DNA of 40,652 bases, from assembly GCA_032718475.1 (NCBI GenBank), contig JAUCBJ010002849.1:1-40652 (forward strand), given 5' to 3'. The stretch's first letter is position 1, and each line of letters starts with the position of its first letter. A model generated the notes under the pieces. That model had not been told where the DNA came from. It did no database searches and was given only the letters and a program-made list of their open reading frames with translations. The DNA is from Nemertoderma westbladi (lineage: Eukaryota; Xenacoelomorpha; Nemertodermatida; Nemertodermatidae). Of the stretch, positions 1 to 9,230 are shown one piece after another. A program made the translations under genes and the position numbers.

Positions 1-434
1 ATTAAATTCCTCACCTGAGGAAGGCCTCCGCAAGGCAGTTGAAATATTGTGATAATTAAATAATTATTGCAATTCATTGTCCCGCTATCTACTTATCTGA
101 TATCAACATGAATGCAAACTCTATCAGAATAATAATTTATTCCTCACGCTTTTATCGTTTATAATGGTCGTATATAAAATAAAGTTAGGTTTGTTGTTTT
201 GGTTAGAAAACAACGCCCCTGTAACCTGATCCTATCCCTTAATGTCACATTTCTAGGACATTAACTATTTAACAAACTAAACACATGTTTGGTGTTTGTG
301 GTGTTTGTGTGTGTTTGCCCTATTAACTCTTTGAATTAGTGTATGGATGATAAAAACTACAACACTAAAATTTAGATAGATATCTTATAATCCTGTGTAA
401 CTTACCTAACTCAATTATACCATACAGTATGTAG
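1..434. other. AT-rich flank, no gene seen
   Basis: No reading frame of note, no recognisable repeat and no RNA gene. There is a short GTGTTTGTG-rich run near 290-315. It ends where the CTA-repeat tail of the first LINE fragment begins. Confidence 0.6.
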
Positions 435-1733
435 ACTACTACTAGGATCGGCATGCTGCATTGCAGCTGCATTTTTAAGAATGCTGTGCCGGCTGGTCGA
501 CAAAATTGCGCCACCACAACTCCCTATCACCCATGACATTTGCTAGATCATCCGCATCTTCAAGGCCAGTGTCCTATAAGATGCGTCTCAAGAAAGTCAT
601 GGGCTGTCCACCTTGCTTATTCACTCCATGAGGCTGCCAAAGTACAAGATTATGCACTGGCTGGTCCTCACGGCGAAAGCAATGTCCTGCAAAGCGGAGG
701 CGATTTTGTTCTAGTGTCAAGCTTGGGGGAACCAATGAGACACCTCCAATGTTATATAGTGTCTGGTTGGAGATGTGTGCATTGTACTTGACACAATGAA
801 CCCGGCGTAGCATTCTTGTGAATGTGCCATCCAGAGATTTGGTGTCCTCAGCAGTTAGAGCCCAGCATTGACTCCCATAGAGGAGTACTGGAACTACTGC
901 TGCTCTAAATAATCGGACCTTAAGGTTCTGATTAATTCTCGGTTACTTCCAAATCCTGGAAAGCCTATTCAAGGCTGCCCATGCCTTTCCCTTACGTATT
1001 CAAAGGTCCTCACCTGACTTCCGGTTCCATGATCCCAGGTAACAGAAGTCGTCCACATGCTCAAGAATACCATCTTTTGAGCTTATGCTCAACCGATCAG
1101 AGACTTGCTGATGACTTTCAAAGTTAACTGTCAAAATTTTGGTCTTCCTGGTGTTAATAAAAAGACCAACACTAGAAGCAGCATGTTCTAATGAGCTGAG
1201 GAGCCGTTGGGCTCCCTCTAGTGATTCTGAGAGTACTCCTAAGTCATCAGCAAAGTCTAGATAGATCAGTTAGGTACCGGTACTTGGCAGGATTTCCTCG
1301 AATTCTGGCGCCAGTAGGTGGAGTTATCAACACCCCATCATCATTATGATGATCTAAGGACGTGCGTAGAACATAGTCAACCACAATTATGAACAAGAAT
1401 GGTGCAAGTGTGTCTCCCTGGAAGACGCCCCATAACACTTCAAATGGTTCTGTGTCACCGTCAACAGTAGACACAAATGTTGTTAACCATCGTATACTGA
1501 TCTGATTGCTGCAATAATTTCATCAGGAATCCCATATAATGAAAGTATGCTGAACTTACGTGAGCGAGAGACTGAATCAAAGGCCTTGAAGAAGTCAGCA
1601 AAGATAACAGCCAGATGCCTGTCTTTCTCTTTTGATAACTCTTCAATTATCCTTCTAAGTGCCAAAATGGGCCCCATGGTCCCACGATCTTTACGGAACC
1701 CATTCTGATTTCCACGGAGCAGTCTCTCAATGG
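435..1733 (-). pseudogene. LINE family 1 copy A, 5'-truncated and decayed
   Basis: This is the reverse complement of the 3' third of the family 1 LINE found complete at 21159-24908. It starts on the plus strand with the CTA (TAG in sense) tail and the short 3' UTR, and runs back through the RT C-terminus, the FADD-box region and the fingers. Similarity stops at 1733, within a stretch that in the intact copies continues into the RT fingers. The frame is broken several times; for example two short local duplications (GATA and CGGTA) lie near 1262-1285. The longest open pieces are 60-80 residues. It cannot encode a working enzyme. No clear target duplication was found at its ends. Identity as family 1 is certain from direct comparison within the window; the clade (RTE-like, short 3' UTR) is inferred. 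Confidence 0.9.
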
Positions 1734-2512
1734 TCTCGGCTAGGGGTCAGTACTCGTGTTAGTAACGCGAGGGCTCATCGTCATCGTCATTTTGTTAATT
1801 TAATAACACGCATTTGTTGCTGGGGATACTAGATTGGAAACAAGTAAATTATATACCTATATTTTGTTCTCGTGCTACTACTGTAATACATAATGTCTTA
1901 ATTGAGGATATTATATTGGGGGAGTAAAAAAGTTGGATAGTGAAGGAGTGATAAACCTTCGAAGTAAGAATCTAGGTAACATCCAGAAAAGAGGGGGGGG
2001 GGGGGGGGGGGATTGGCTTACACCATCTCATGAAAAAGTCCCTTAATTCAGGAACATGCCCCCACCCCCCCTCCGATATTTTACCAAATAGTAATAAAAT
2101 TCAATTATATTTGAAACAGAACCAATTTACTCTCCCATTCAAATTATAATTTAATAAGTATTACTTATAGGCAGCAGAGCATATGGTAGTCCTGGCCATC
2201 ATAAATACATCAATGGACTGGTTTTAAGTTCTTGAATATATATATTTTTAAGTTCTTGTATATACTTATACGATTATGTAATATTTAGAACTTGTTCAAA
2301 GATATCAATTATATCAGAAATAATGCTGCAACAAAATCATAATTAATTTCAATATTATACTTTAATATATTCTTGGTAAATCTGCCCAAACCTGCACTGT
2401 TGCGAACATGACATGTGTTCATATGTTTATAAAGATAATATATATATAATATATATACCAATCTGTCATTATCCACTCATACAATTCAATGTTACTCTAA
2501 ATTTAATTATCC
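1734..2512. other. Intergenic AT-rich stretch with a G19 tract
   Basis: No gene recognised. It contains a run of 19 G at 1993-2011, followed about 40 bp later by two C-rich runs (2049-2062) that could pair with it, and AT dinucleotide runs near 2230-2250 and 2440-2460. Confidence 0.6.
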
Positions 2513-2515
2513 TAG

Positions 2516-2573
2516 CCAGTCGTCCACAGGGACATCTACGTGTTGACGTGGTGTTTGCCAGAAAAGTAGATCC
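2516..2573. repeat. Left 58-bp target-site duplication of LINE family 2
   Basis: This stretch recurs at 8394-8451 with one mismatch (GTGTTTG against GTGGTTG). The two copies bracket LINE family 2 exactly. The duplicated DNA is itself part of an older LINE remnant lying in the opposite orientation. Confidence 0.85.
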
Positions 2574-3422
2574 AAACAGGGTGACATGGTCGCTCTGGCA
2601 ATGGAATATAACATCGACATCATCTGCATCCAAGAACATCGGATTTGTCATGAAGACACTGCCATGAAGTACAATGACATTGGAAATGGATGGACGTTAG
2701 TAACAAGCTCAGCAGTAAGAAACTCGGCCAATGCATCAATTGGTGGAGTAGGAATTCTGCTAAGCCCATTTGCACTTAAGACCCTAAACAACTACAAATC
2801 TCTAAACAACAAATCTATAAATTCCAGGGTTATGATCGCAACATTTGATGGGAATCCCAAGGCAACAGTTATATGTTGCTACAGTCCAACCAATGCCTCA
2901 GAGCCAGAACAAGCAGTCAAGTTTTATGAAGAACTGACTGGACTTATAAAGGACATTCCGAAACACAATGTTAAATTCATTGCTGGTGACTTGAATGCCC
3001 AAATTGGCCCAGAAGACATCAAGGGTTAGACCTATAACACCAGTTCTAACAGAAATGGGTACTTACTTTTAGACCTAATGGAAGAATGTGAATTGATACC
3101 AACAAACAACACATTCGAAAAGAGTAAGGGGAAGCTATGGACCTTTCAATACCCTAATGGAACCAAAGCACAACTGGATTACATCCTCATAAACAAAAAG
3201 TGGAGAAACAGCATGATCAACTGCGAGGCATACAGCTCGTTCAACCTAATTGGTTCGGACCACAGAATTGTGACTGCAGAGATCAGACTCAGTTTGAGAG
3301 CCAGCAAACCCAGGACAAGCAAGCAAATCAAATATGACTGGGAAAAACTCAGAACTGACAATGCTATAAAGGATGCATGCATATACAGTAGAAGTTCAAA
3401 ACCGCTTTGAAGCACTTCAGTC
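2574..3422 (+). pseudogene. LINE family 2 AP-endonuclease domain (broken)
   Basis: Encodes most of an exonuclease-endonuclease-phosphatase fold that nicks target DNA for retrotransposition. Visible motifs in order: IICIQEHR (catalytic Glu), GGVGILLSP, VICCYSPTNA, AGDLNAQIG and GSDHRIVTAEIRLSLRAS (His near the C-terminus). They match, in the same order, the endonuclease at 21556-23343. An in-frame TAG at 3027-3029 interrupts the frame, which resumes unchanged from 3030. The N-terminal strand with the first catalytic Asn is missing because of 5' truncation. At 3422 the frame is split by the foldback transposon; joining 3422 to 4825 restores the coding phase locally, which confirms the insertion point. 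Confidence 0.88.
3415..3422. repeat. Left 8-bp target duplication of foldback element
   Basis: CTTCAGTC directly before the left arm; the identical octamer lies at 4817-4824 directly after the right arm. Confidence 0.9.
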
Positions 3423-3905
3423 GGTTATATTGAAAAATATCGAGACATGAAAAATATCGAGAATAAAAATAACGCGAGTAAAAACATCGAGTGTTGAAAA
3501 ATAACGATAATATCGAGAGTTCAAAAAATATCGAGAGTAAAAATATCGAGGGTAAAAATATCGAGAGTAAAAATACCGAGTGTTGAAAAATATCGAGAGT
3601 AAAAATATCGAGAGTAAAAATATCGAGTGTTGAAAAATATTGAGAGTAAAAATATCGAGTGTTGAAAAATATCGAGAGTAATAATATCGAGTGTTGAAAA
3701 ATATCGAGAGTAAAAATATCGAGTGTTGAAAAATATCGAGAGTAAAAATATTGAGTGTTGAAAAATATCGAGAGTAAAAATATCGAGTGTTGAAAAATAT
3801 CGAGAGTAAAAATATCGAGTGTTGAAAAATATCGAGAGTACAAATATCGTGTGTTGAAAAATATAGAATGTTGAAAAATATCGAGAGTAAAAATATCGAT
3901 AGTAA
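3423..3905 (+). repeat. Foldback left arm, 15/17-bp subrepeats
   Basis: About 30 subunits of two interspersed forms, AAAAATATCGAGAGT (15 bp) and GAAAAATATCGAGTGTT (17 bp). The outermost units carry variants (TATCGAGAC, AACGCGAG) that are mirrored at the far end of the right arm. Confidence 0.92.
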
Positions 3906-4224
3906 CAATTTTTTTAAATAAGGGTTGTATGATAATTTTTTTTACTAAAAATGTTCTAGAACAACAATATTTATCAACATTTGGTAGCTTATACAGTACG
4001 TGTTCTAATATAATATTTAACAATATTTATAATATTTATCAAAATTTATAGCTAGTACTTCTTTTATAATATTTATTAAAAAAATAGCAAAAACTAGCTA
4101 GTATAATAAATCTGGTAAATGGGTACCCAAGGTGACTACATAATGCCATTCACTTGCACTGTTGTAACCCATGCACTGCAATATTGTTCCATAATTCTAA
4201 ATAAAATGCTCAAGTAAAATGCAA
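3906..4224. other. Foldback central spacer
   Basis: An AT-rich stretch of 319 bp with A/T homopolymers and no coding capacity. Nothing resembling a transposase is present. Confidence 0.8.
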
Positions 4225-4816
4225 TATTTTTACTCTCGATATTTTTCAACACTCGATATTTTTCAACACTCGATATTTTTCAACACTCGGTATTTTTCAA
4301 CACTCGATATTTTTCAACACTCGATATTTTTCAACACTCGATATTTTTCAACACTCGATATTTTTCAACACTCGATATTTTTCAACACTCGATATTTTTA
4401 CTCTCGATATTTTTACTCTCGATATTTTTCAACACTCGATATTTTTACTCTCGATATTTTTACTCTCGATATTTTTACTCTCGATATTTTTACTCTCGAT
4501 ATTTTTCAACACTCGATATTTTTCAACACTCGATATTTTTACTCTCGATATTTTTCAACACTCGATATTTTTACTCTCGATATTTTTCAACACTCGATAT
4601 TTTTAATCTCGATATTTTTCAACTCTCGATATTTTTCAACACTCGATATTTTTCAACACTCGTTATTTTCGATATTTTTCATCTCGTGTTATTTTTACTC
4701 TCGATATTTTTTAATCACGTTAATTTTCAACACTCGTTATTTTTACTCTCGATATTTTTACTCTCGTTATTTTTACTCTCGATATTTTTCAAGTCTCGAT
4801 ATTTTTCACCATTACC
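4225..4816 (-). repeat. Foldback right arm, inverted subrepeats
   Basis: About 36 units, the reverse complement of the left arm: ACTCTCGATATTTTT and AACACTCGATATTTTTC. It is longer than the left arm and has a distinctive run of 17-bp units at 4245-4390 and 15-bp units at 4440-4500. Confidence 0.92.
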
Positions 4817-5436
4817 CTTCAGTCAATGGATGAAGACCAATCCACCAATTCAATATACCAGAATATAATGCCCACAAGGAATAAGCTAAGAGGCATATCC
4901 CCCAGAAACCCAAACGAAAACAATATGTGCCATGGCAAAACTGTGAGGTTACTTGTAAGAGAGAAGATCTTAAGATAGCCTACAAAGTTAAAACCGAACA
5001 ACCAACAACCGAAAATATTAACAAGGTTGAGAAAGCTAAGGACGATCTTAAATTGGCCTACAACATCAGCCAGGAAAAGTACATACAGGATAAAACTGAA
5101 GCAATTACAACTGCTCACATACAGCAACAATCAAGACTTACCTGGCAAACTGTAAATGAGGTATCTGGTCGGAAAAGTTGTGCAAAGGGGCGCCTCAAAA
5201 CCGATAGTCCTGAAAAAAGTGTTGGGAAGTGGAAAAATCACTTCAGCAACTTGCTTGGGCAGCCACCAAACATCGAGGTCAGCCCCACAAGGAAAATATA
5301 TGACAAGACACTACCTATAGAAACAGGGGACTTCACACCTGCCGAACTCCAAAGAAGCATTAAAAGCATGTCCAATAATAAAGCGAGTGGATTAGATGAA
5401 ATCCCAGCGGAGGTATGGAAAACCGGAGTGCTAAAC
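4817..5436 (+). pseudogene. LINE family 2 linker and first RT motif (broken)
   Basis: Continuation of the family 2 polyprotein after the foldback insertion. The first 8 bp are the duplicated target. The region encodes the basic, helical linker between endonuclease and RT (KREDLKIAYK, KAKDDLKLAY, LTWQTVNEVSGRKS), matching the linker at 22900-23200. It ends with the first RT block, NKASGLDEIPAEVWK, corresponding to TNRASGVDGVPPEVFK of family 1. A frameshift lies near 4870-4930, where an alternative frame picks up a segment similar to the family 1 P-x-K-R-x-x-P-W stretch. The coding sequence then breaks at 5436, where family 1 copy B is inserted in antisense; the frame resumes at 6998. Confidence 0.82.
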
Positions 5437-6992
5437 TACTACTACTACTAGGATCGGCATGCTGCATTGCAGCTGCATTTTTAAGAATGCTGTGCCGGCT
5501 TGTCAACAAAATTGCACCGCCACAACTCCCTATCACCCATGACATTTGCTAGATCATCCGCATCTTTAAGGCCAGTGTCCTTTAAGATGCGTCTCAAGAA
5601 AGTCATGGGCTGTCCACCATGCTTATTCACTCCATGAGGCTGCCAAAGTACAAGATTATGCACTGGCTGGTCCTCACGGCGAAAGCAATGTCCTGCAAAG
5701 CGGAGGCGATTTTGTTCTAGTGTCAAGCTTGGGGGAACCAATGAGACACCTCCAATGTTATATAGTGTCTGGTTGGAGATGTGTGCATTGTACTTGACAC
5801 AATGAACCCGGCGTAGCATTCTTGTGAATGTGCCATCCAGTGATTTGGTGTCCTCAGCAGTTAGAGCCCAGCATGGACTCCCGTAGAGGAGTACTGGAAC
5901 TACTGCTGCTCTAAATAATCGGACCTTAAGTTTCCGATTAATTCTCAGTGACTTCCAAATCCTGGAAAGCCTATTCAAGGCTGCCCATGCCTTTCCCTTA
6001 CGTATTCGAAGGTCCTCACCTGACTTCCGGATCCATGATCCCAGGTAACAGAAGTCGTCCACATGCTCAAGCATACCATTCTTTGAGCTTATGCTCATCC
6101 GATCAGAGACTTGCTGAGGACTTTCAAAGTTAACTGTCAGAATTTTGGTCTTTCTGGAGTTAATAAAAAGACCAACACTAGAAGCAGCATGTTCTAATGT
6201 GCTGAGGAGCCGTTGGGCTCCCTCTAATGATTCTGAGAGTACTCCTAAGTCATCAGCAAAGTCTAGATCAGTTAGGTACTTGGCAGGAATTCCTCGACTT
6301 CTGGAGCCAGTAGGTAGAGTTATCATAACCCCATCATCATTATGATGATCTAAGGACATGCGTAGAACATAGTCAACCACAATAATGAACAAGAATGGTG
6401 CAAGTGTGTCTCCTTGGAGGACGCCCCATAAAACTTCAAATGGTTCTGTGTCACCGTCAACAGTAGACACAAATGTTGTCGAACCATCGTATACTGATCT
6501 GATTGCTGCAATAATTTCATCAGGAATCCCATATAATGAAAGTATGCTGAACATACGTGAGCGAGAGACTGAATCAAAGGCCTTGAAGAAGTCAACAAAG
6601 ATAACAGCCAGATGCCTGTCTTTCTTTTTTGATAATTCTTCAATTATCCTTCTAAGTGCCAAAATGGGCTCCATGGTCCCACGACCTTTACGGAACCCAT
6701 TCTGATTTCCACGGAGCAGTCTCTCAATGGGATCCCTGATGCGATTTAATAGAATCCTATTGTATAGCTTTGCAGCAATCGAGATCAATGAGATTCCCCG
6801 AAAAGAACCATAGAGTGTTAGGTTGCCCTTCTTGGGAACTGGCACCAACTTATTTGTTTTCATTTCTTGTGGGACTCTTGTTGTTCGGTACATGTCTACT
6901 ATGATGGGATAGATGAGCTTTAAACACTCAGGTATTTTAAAGACCTCAGGGGGAACACCATCTACTCCACTGGCACGATTGGTCTTAATGCT
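5437..6992 (-). mobile_element. LINE family 1 copy B, 5'-truncated
   Basis: Reverse-oriented copy of the 3' part of family 1, from the TAG tail (read here as CTA repeats at 5437-5450) to the start of the RT domain at 6992. It sits between family 2 codons for GVLN and RPLLN. Removing it together with one copy of the short duplication TAAAC (5432-5436 and 6993-6997) restores the family 2 frame. Similarity to copies C and D is about 97-98% in protein. Confidence 0.92.
5481..6992 (-). CDS. Reverse transcriptase of LINE family 1 copy B (N-truncated)
   Basis: An open frame of about 500 codons covering essentially all of the RT domain and C-terminal region. Blocks in order: TNRASGVDGVPPEVFK, KLVPVPKKGNLTLYGSFRGI, NQNGFRKGRGTMEP, AVIFVDFFKAFDSVSRSR (catalytic Asp), GVLQGDTLAPFLF, then DFADDLGVLSES, where FADD holds the catalytic Asp pair. 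The C-terminal part has YLGSWI and LRFAGHCFRRED, typical of this kind of LINE. The endonuclease is absent because of 5' truncation, so the copy cannot move on its own. The frame runs past 6992 into host-element DNA for about 20 codons that are not part of the protein. A missing promoter and initiation site make expression unlikely. Confidence 0.85.
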   Translation of the reverse strand, partial: SIKTNRASGVDGVPPEVFKIPECLKLIYPIIVDMYRTTRVPQEMKTNKLVPVPKKGNLTLYGSFRGISLISIAAKLYNRILLNRIRDPIERLLRGNQNGFRKGRGTMEPILALRRIIEELSKKKDRHLAVIFVDFFKAFDSVSRSRMFSILSLYGIPDEIIAAIRSVYDGSTTFVSTVDGDTEPFEVLWGVLQGDTLAPFLFIIVVDYVLRMSLDHHNDDGVMITLPTGSRSRGIPAKYLTDLDFADDLGVLSESLEGAQRLLSTLEHAASSVGLFINSRKTKILTVNFESPQQVSDRMSISSKNGMLEHVDDFCYLGSWIRKSGEDLRIRKGKAWAALNRLSRIWKSLRINRKLKVRLFRAAVVPVLLYGSPCWALTAEDTKSLDGTFTRMLRRVHCVKYNAHISNQTLYNIGGVSLVPPSLTLEQNRLRFAGHCFRREDQPVHNLVLWQPHGVNKHGGQPMTFLRRILKDTGLKDADDLANVMGDRELWRCNFVDKPAQHS

Positions 6993-8378
6993 TAAACAGA
7001 CCATTATTGAATGTTTGCAACCGGATGTTAAAAGGGGAAAAGCCACCACCAATTTGGACTAAAGGTCAACTAAAGCCTCTCCCCAAGAAAGGAGACCTCG
7101 GCATACCAACAAACTATCGTGGGATCTGTCTGCTTGTGGTAGCTGCCAAAATATACAATAAAATGATTCTATATAGGATTAGGCCTCACATAGAGAAACT
7201 ACTGCGTAAGAGCCAAAACGGATTTCGACCAAGTAGATCAACAATATCTCAGATACTTGCACTACGGAGACTGATTGAAGGAATTAAGTCAAAGAATCTT
7301 CCCGCTGTCATGACTTTTGTGGACTTCAAGAAGGCATTCGACTACATCCATAGAGGTAAAATGCTTGAAATCCTAAGAGCTTATGGAATACCAGAAGTAA
7401 TTGTTGCTGGCATTGGATTGTTATATTGTGACACAGAAGCGCAGGTACTCTCACCAGATGGTGAAACTGAGTTTTTCTGGCGTACTGCAAGGTGACACAT
7501 TAGCACCATTACTATTTGTAATTGTGCTGGATTACGCAATGAGGACGGCCACAAAGGGTGAAGACCTGGGATTCACACTTCAAGAACGCAGAAGTAGTAG
7601 ATATCCGGCAACTACAGTCACAGACACCGACTTTGCGGATGACATCGCCCTGCTCTCTAATACCCTAGCAGATGCACAGCTTCTACTAAATAAAGTGGAG
7701 AGGGCTGCTAAGGAGGTTGGATTGCATATAAATGCTACAAAGACCGAATTCATGACCTTTAATGTCGATGGAAACTTGACAACCATTGATAATAATCAAC
7801 TAAGGAAGGTCGATGACTTCCAGTACCTTGGATCATGGATAGAGAGTAGCAAAAAGGACATAGAAGTTAGGAAAGCAAAGGCTTGGGTAGCTCTATCAAA
7901 AAGGGATACCATCTGGAAATCAGATCTCTCCAGGCACCTGTAGACTAAGTTCTTTCGAGCCACAGTGGAAAGTGTATTTTTATATGGGGGTGAGACCTGG
8001 ACACTGACTAAATCACTTGAACAACGAATTGATGGTTGCTACACAAGATTACTAAGGGCAGCCCTAAACATCAGCTGGAGACAACACATGACAAACGCCG
8101 AGCTTTATGGTACAATACCACCTGTATCAACCACCCTCCGTGAACGCAGATTAAGATTCAGTGGGCACTGCTGGCGAAGTAAAGACGAGGTCATACCAGA
8201 TCTACTTTTCTGGCAACCAACTACTCATGGAAAGCGTAGTCGTGGACGACCGGCCATAACATATATAGATCAACTTGAAAGGGATACTGAACTTAGGAGA
8301 AACGAAATTGCGACAACTATGGATAATCGGGAAGCCTGGAAGGATCTCATTTCCACTGTCCGAGTTCGATCGACCTAG
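6993..8378 (+). pseudogene. LINE family 2 reverse transcriptase (broken)
   Basis: The remainder of the family 2 RT. Blocks: LKPLPKKGDLGIPTNYRGIC, QNGFRPSRSTISQILALR, TFVDFKKAFDYIHRGK (catalytic Asp), GVLQGDTLAPLLF, DFADDIALLSNT (catalytic Asp pair) and FQYLGSWIESS. The C-terminal region has RLRFSGHCWRSKDE and DLLFWQPTTHGKRSRGRP. Protein similarity to family 1 is moderate and colinear, so these are sister families. Two lesions are visible: a frameshift near 7470-7490 just before GVLQGDT, and an in-frame TAG at 7941-7943 after SDLSRHL. The stop codon TAG at 8376-8378 is also the first unit of the TAG tail. Confidence 0.87.
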
Positions 8379-8393
8379 TAGTAGTAGTAGTAG
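8376..8393 (+). repeat. TAG trinucleotide tail of LINE family 2
   Basis: Six TAG units. The first is the stop codon of the RT frame, so the 3' UTR is essentially only the tail. The last unit could also belong to the target duplication. Confidence 0.85.
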
Positions 8394-8466
8394 CCAGTCG
8401 TCCACAGGGACATCTACGTGTTGACGTGGTGGTTGCCAGAAAAGTAGATCCGTCTTCACTTCTCTA
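8394..8466 (-). repeat. Right 58-bp target duplication and older LINE remnant
   Basis: 8394-8451 repeats 2516-2573. Read on the minus strand, 8466-8391 resembles the 3' coding end of a family 2-like LINE: GAGAAGTGAAGAC, then GATCTACTTTTCTGGCAACC, then GTGGACGACTGGC, aligning with 8175-8255. The target of insertion was therefore an antisense remnant of a related LINE. Confidence 0.75.
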
Positions 8467-8658
8467 GAATTGCCCATTTATAGGAATGTTGTAAAGTTAA
8501 TCAAATATCACCAATATTGTACTCATTTATCATATCCATCAGTAAAATAATTGCATTACCGAACTAATTAATATTAACAAAATTTATTATCATTTTGAAA
8601 TACTATTTTCCGAATATTATTCATATTATGTATATTCGGTGGTTGATCTAATGGGCCT

Positions 8659-8659
8659 C

Positions 8660-8691
<32 letters not shown>

Positions 8692-8957
8692 TTATAGAGC
8701 GCCTTTCTGGGCATTATTTCAAGGCGCTATAAAAAATATCTCAATATAAAATTTACTGAATTAAAAACAAAGACAACGCTAAAAAAGGAAAGAGTTAAAA
8801 AGAGATGTTCTCTGTGAGTTAGATGACATATTCCTGTTTAAAAAGATGTGTTTTGAGTCCCGTCTTGGAGGCATTTAATGTTTGCGAACGCCGAAAGTTG
8901 AGGGGTAGAGTGTTCCATACTGTAGGAGCAGCGATGGAGAATGCCCGTTTCCCATAG
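8659..8957 (-). pseudogene. 3' end of a CR1/L2-like LINE
   Basis: On the minus strand a frame of about 43 codons reads GKRAFSIAAPTVWNTLPLNF, then RRSQTLNASKTGLKTHLFKQ and a stop at about 8823. The pattern R-x-F-S-x-A-x-P-x-x-W-N-x-L-P followed by F/K-x-x-L-K-T-x-L-F is the classical C-terminus of CR1/L2/Jockey-type LINE reverse transcriptases. A 3' UTR follows, with a hairpin (AGCGCC at 8698-8703 against GGCGCT at 8724-8729), and then a TTA/ATA trinucleotide tail at 8659-8691. Everything upstream of this C-terminal tip is missing, so it is a short dead fragment. Confidence 0.82.
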
Positions 8958-9230
8958 TTTTCCAGGTGATACAATTAGTCGAGATTTTAGAACAACATTG
9001 AAGGGTTGCATTAAACCCGAAAATTTTCAGAAAATAATTCTTACAATAATTGAACGCCTATATCTCAACTGTTTCTCAACGAAATTCAGATATTGTTATA
9101 TATTTGGAATCCATGTAACGCCAGCTTTTTATTGATATGAAAAAACTACGACTGAATGGCCACGATACTGAGGGTGCCATTTCGTAAAAGGCATTTTTTT
9201 AAACGCTTATAAAAAAAATTTAATGGAAGA
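8958..9230. other. Unassigned flank left of the satellite
   Basis: AT-rich, with A and T homopolymers at 9190-9225. I see no gene or repeat of known kind. Confidence 0.5.

Larger units (their letters stand above)
3423..4816. mobile_element. Foldback-type DNA transposon (non-autonomous)
   Basis: A 1394-bp element with two long inverted arms built from short tandem subrepeats around a central spacer. The left terminus GGTTATATTGAAAAATAT and the reverse complement of the right terminus, GGTAATGGTGAAAAATAT, match apart from a few bases, and subrepeat order continues to match inward. It is bounded by an exact 8-bp direct repeat and interrupts the family 2 LINE. No protein is encoded: the long open frames in the arms only reflect the periodic sequence. 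The architecture matches foldback elements such as Drosophila FB and sea-urchin TU, which have subrepeat arms; TU elements also make 8-bp duplications. It would need a transposase supplied in trans. Superfamily is unassigned. Confidence 0.88.
2574..8393 (+). mobile_element. LINE family 2, 5'-truncated, with two nested insertions
   Basis: A non-LTR retrotransposon with an AP-endonuclease domain followed by reverse transcriptase, of the same general type as family 1 but clearly diverged in protein sequence. Without its two passengers (3423-4816 and 5437-6992) it is about 2.9 kb. The 5' end begins at codons K-Q-G-D, which align with R-Q-G-E inside the endonuclease of family 1, so the N-terminus was lost on insertion. 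The 3' end is a TAG repeat that begins at the stop codon itself (8376-8393). A 58-bp duplication flanks it. Several nonsense and frameshift changes make it inactive. Confidence 0.9.

Noticed and set aside
3364-4023. Long minus-strand open frame over the foldback left arm (and a plus-strand one at 4219-4833)
   Set aside because: The protein is just the translated 15/17-bp subrepeat (FYSRYF/FQHSIF patterns); mixed units keep several frames open by chance.
8941-9135. 64-codon plus-strand frame
   Set aside because: Begins inside the antisense LINE 3' end and continues in AT-rich DNA; no similarity recognised.
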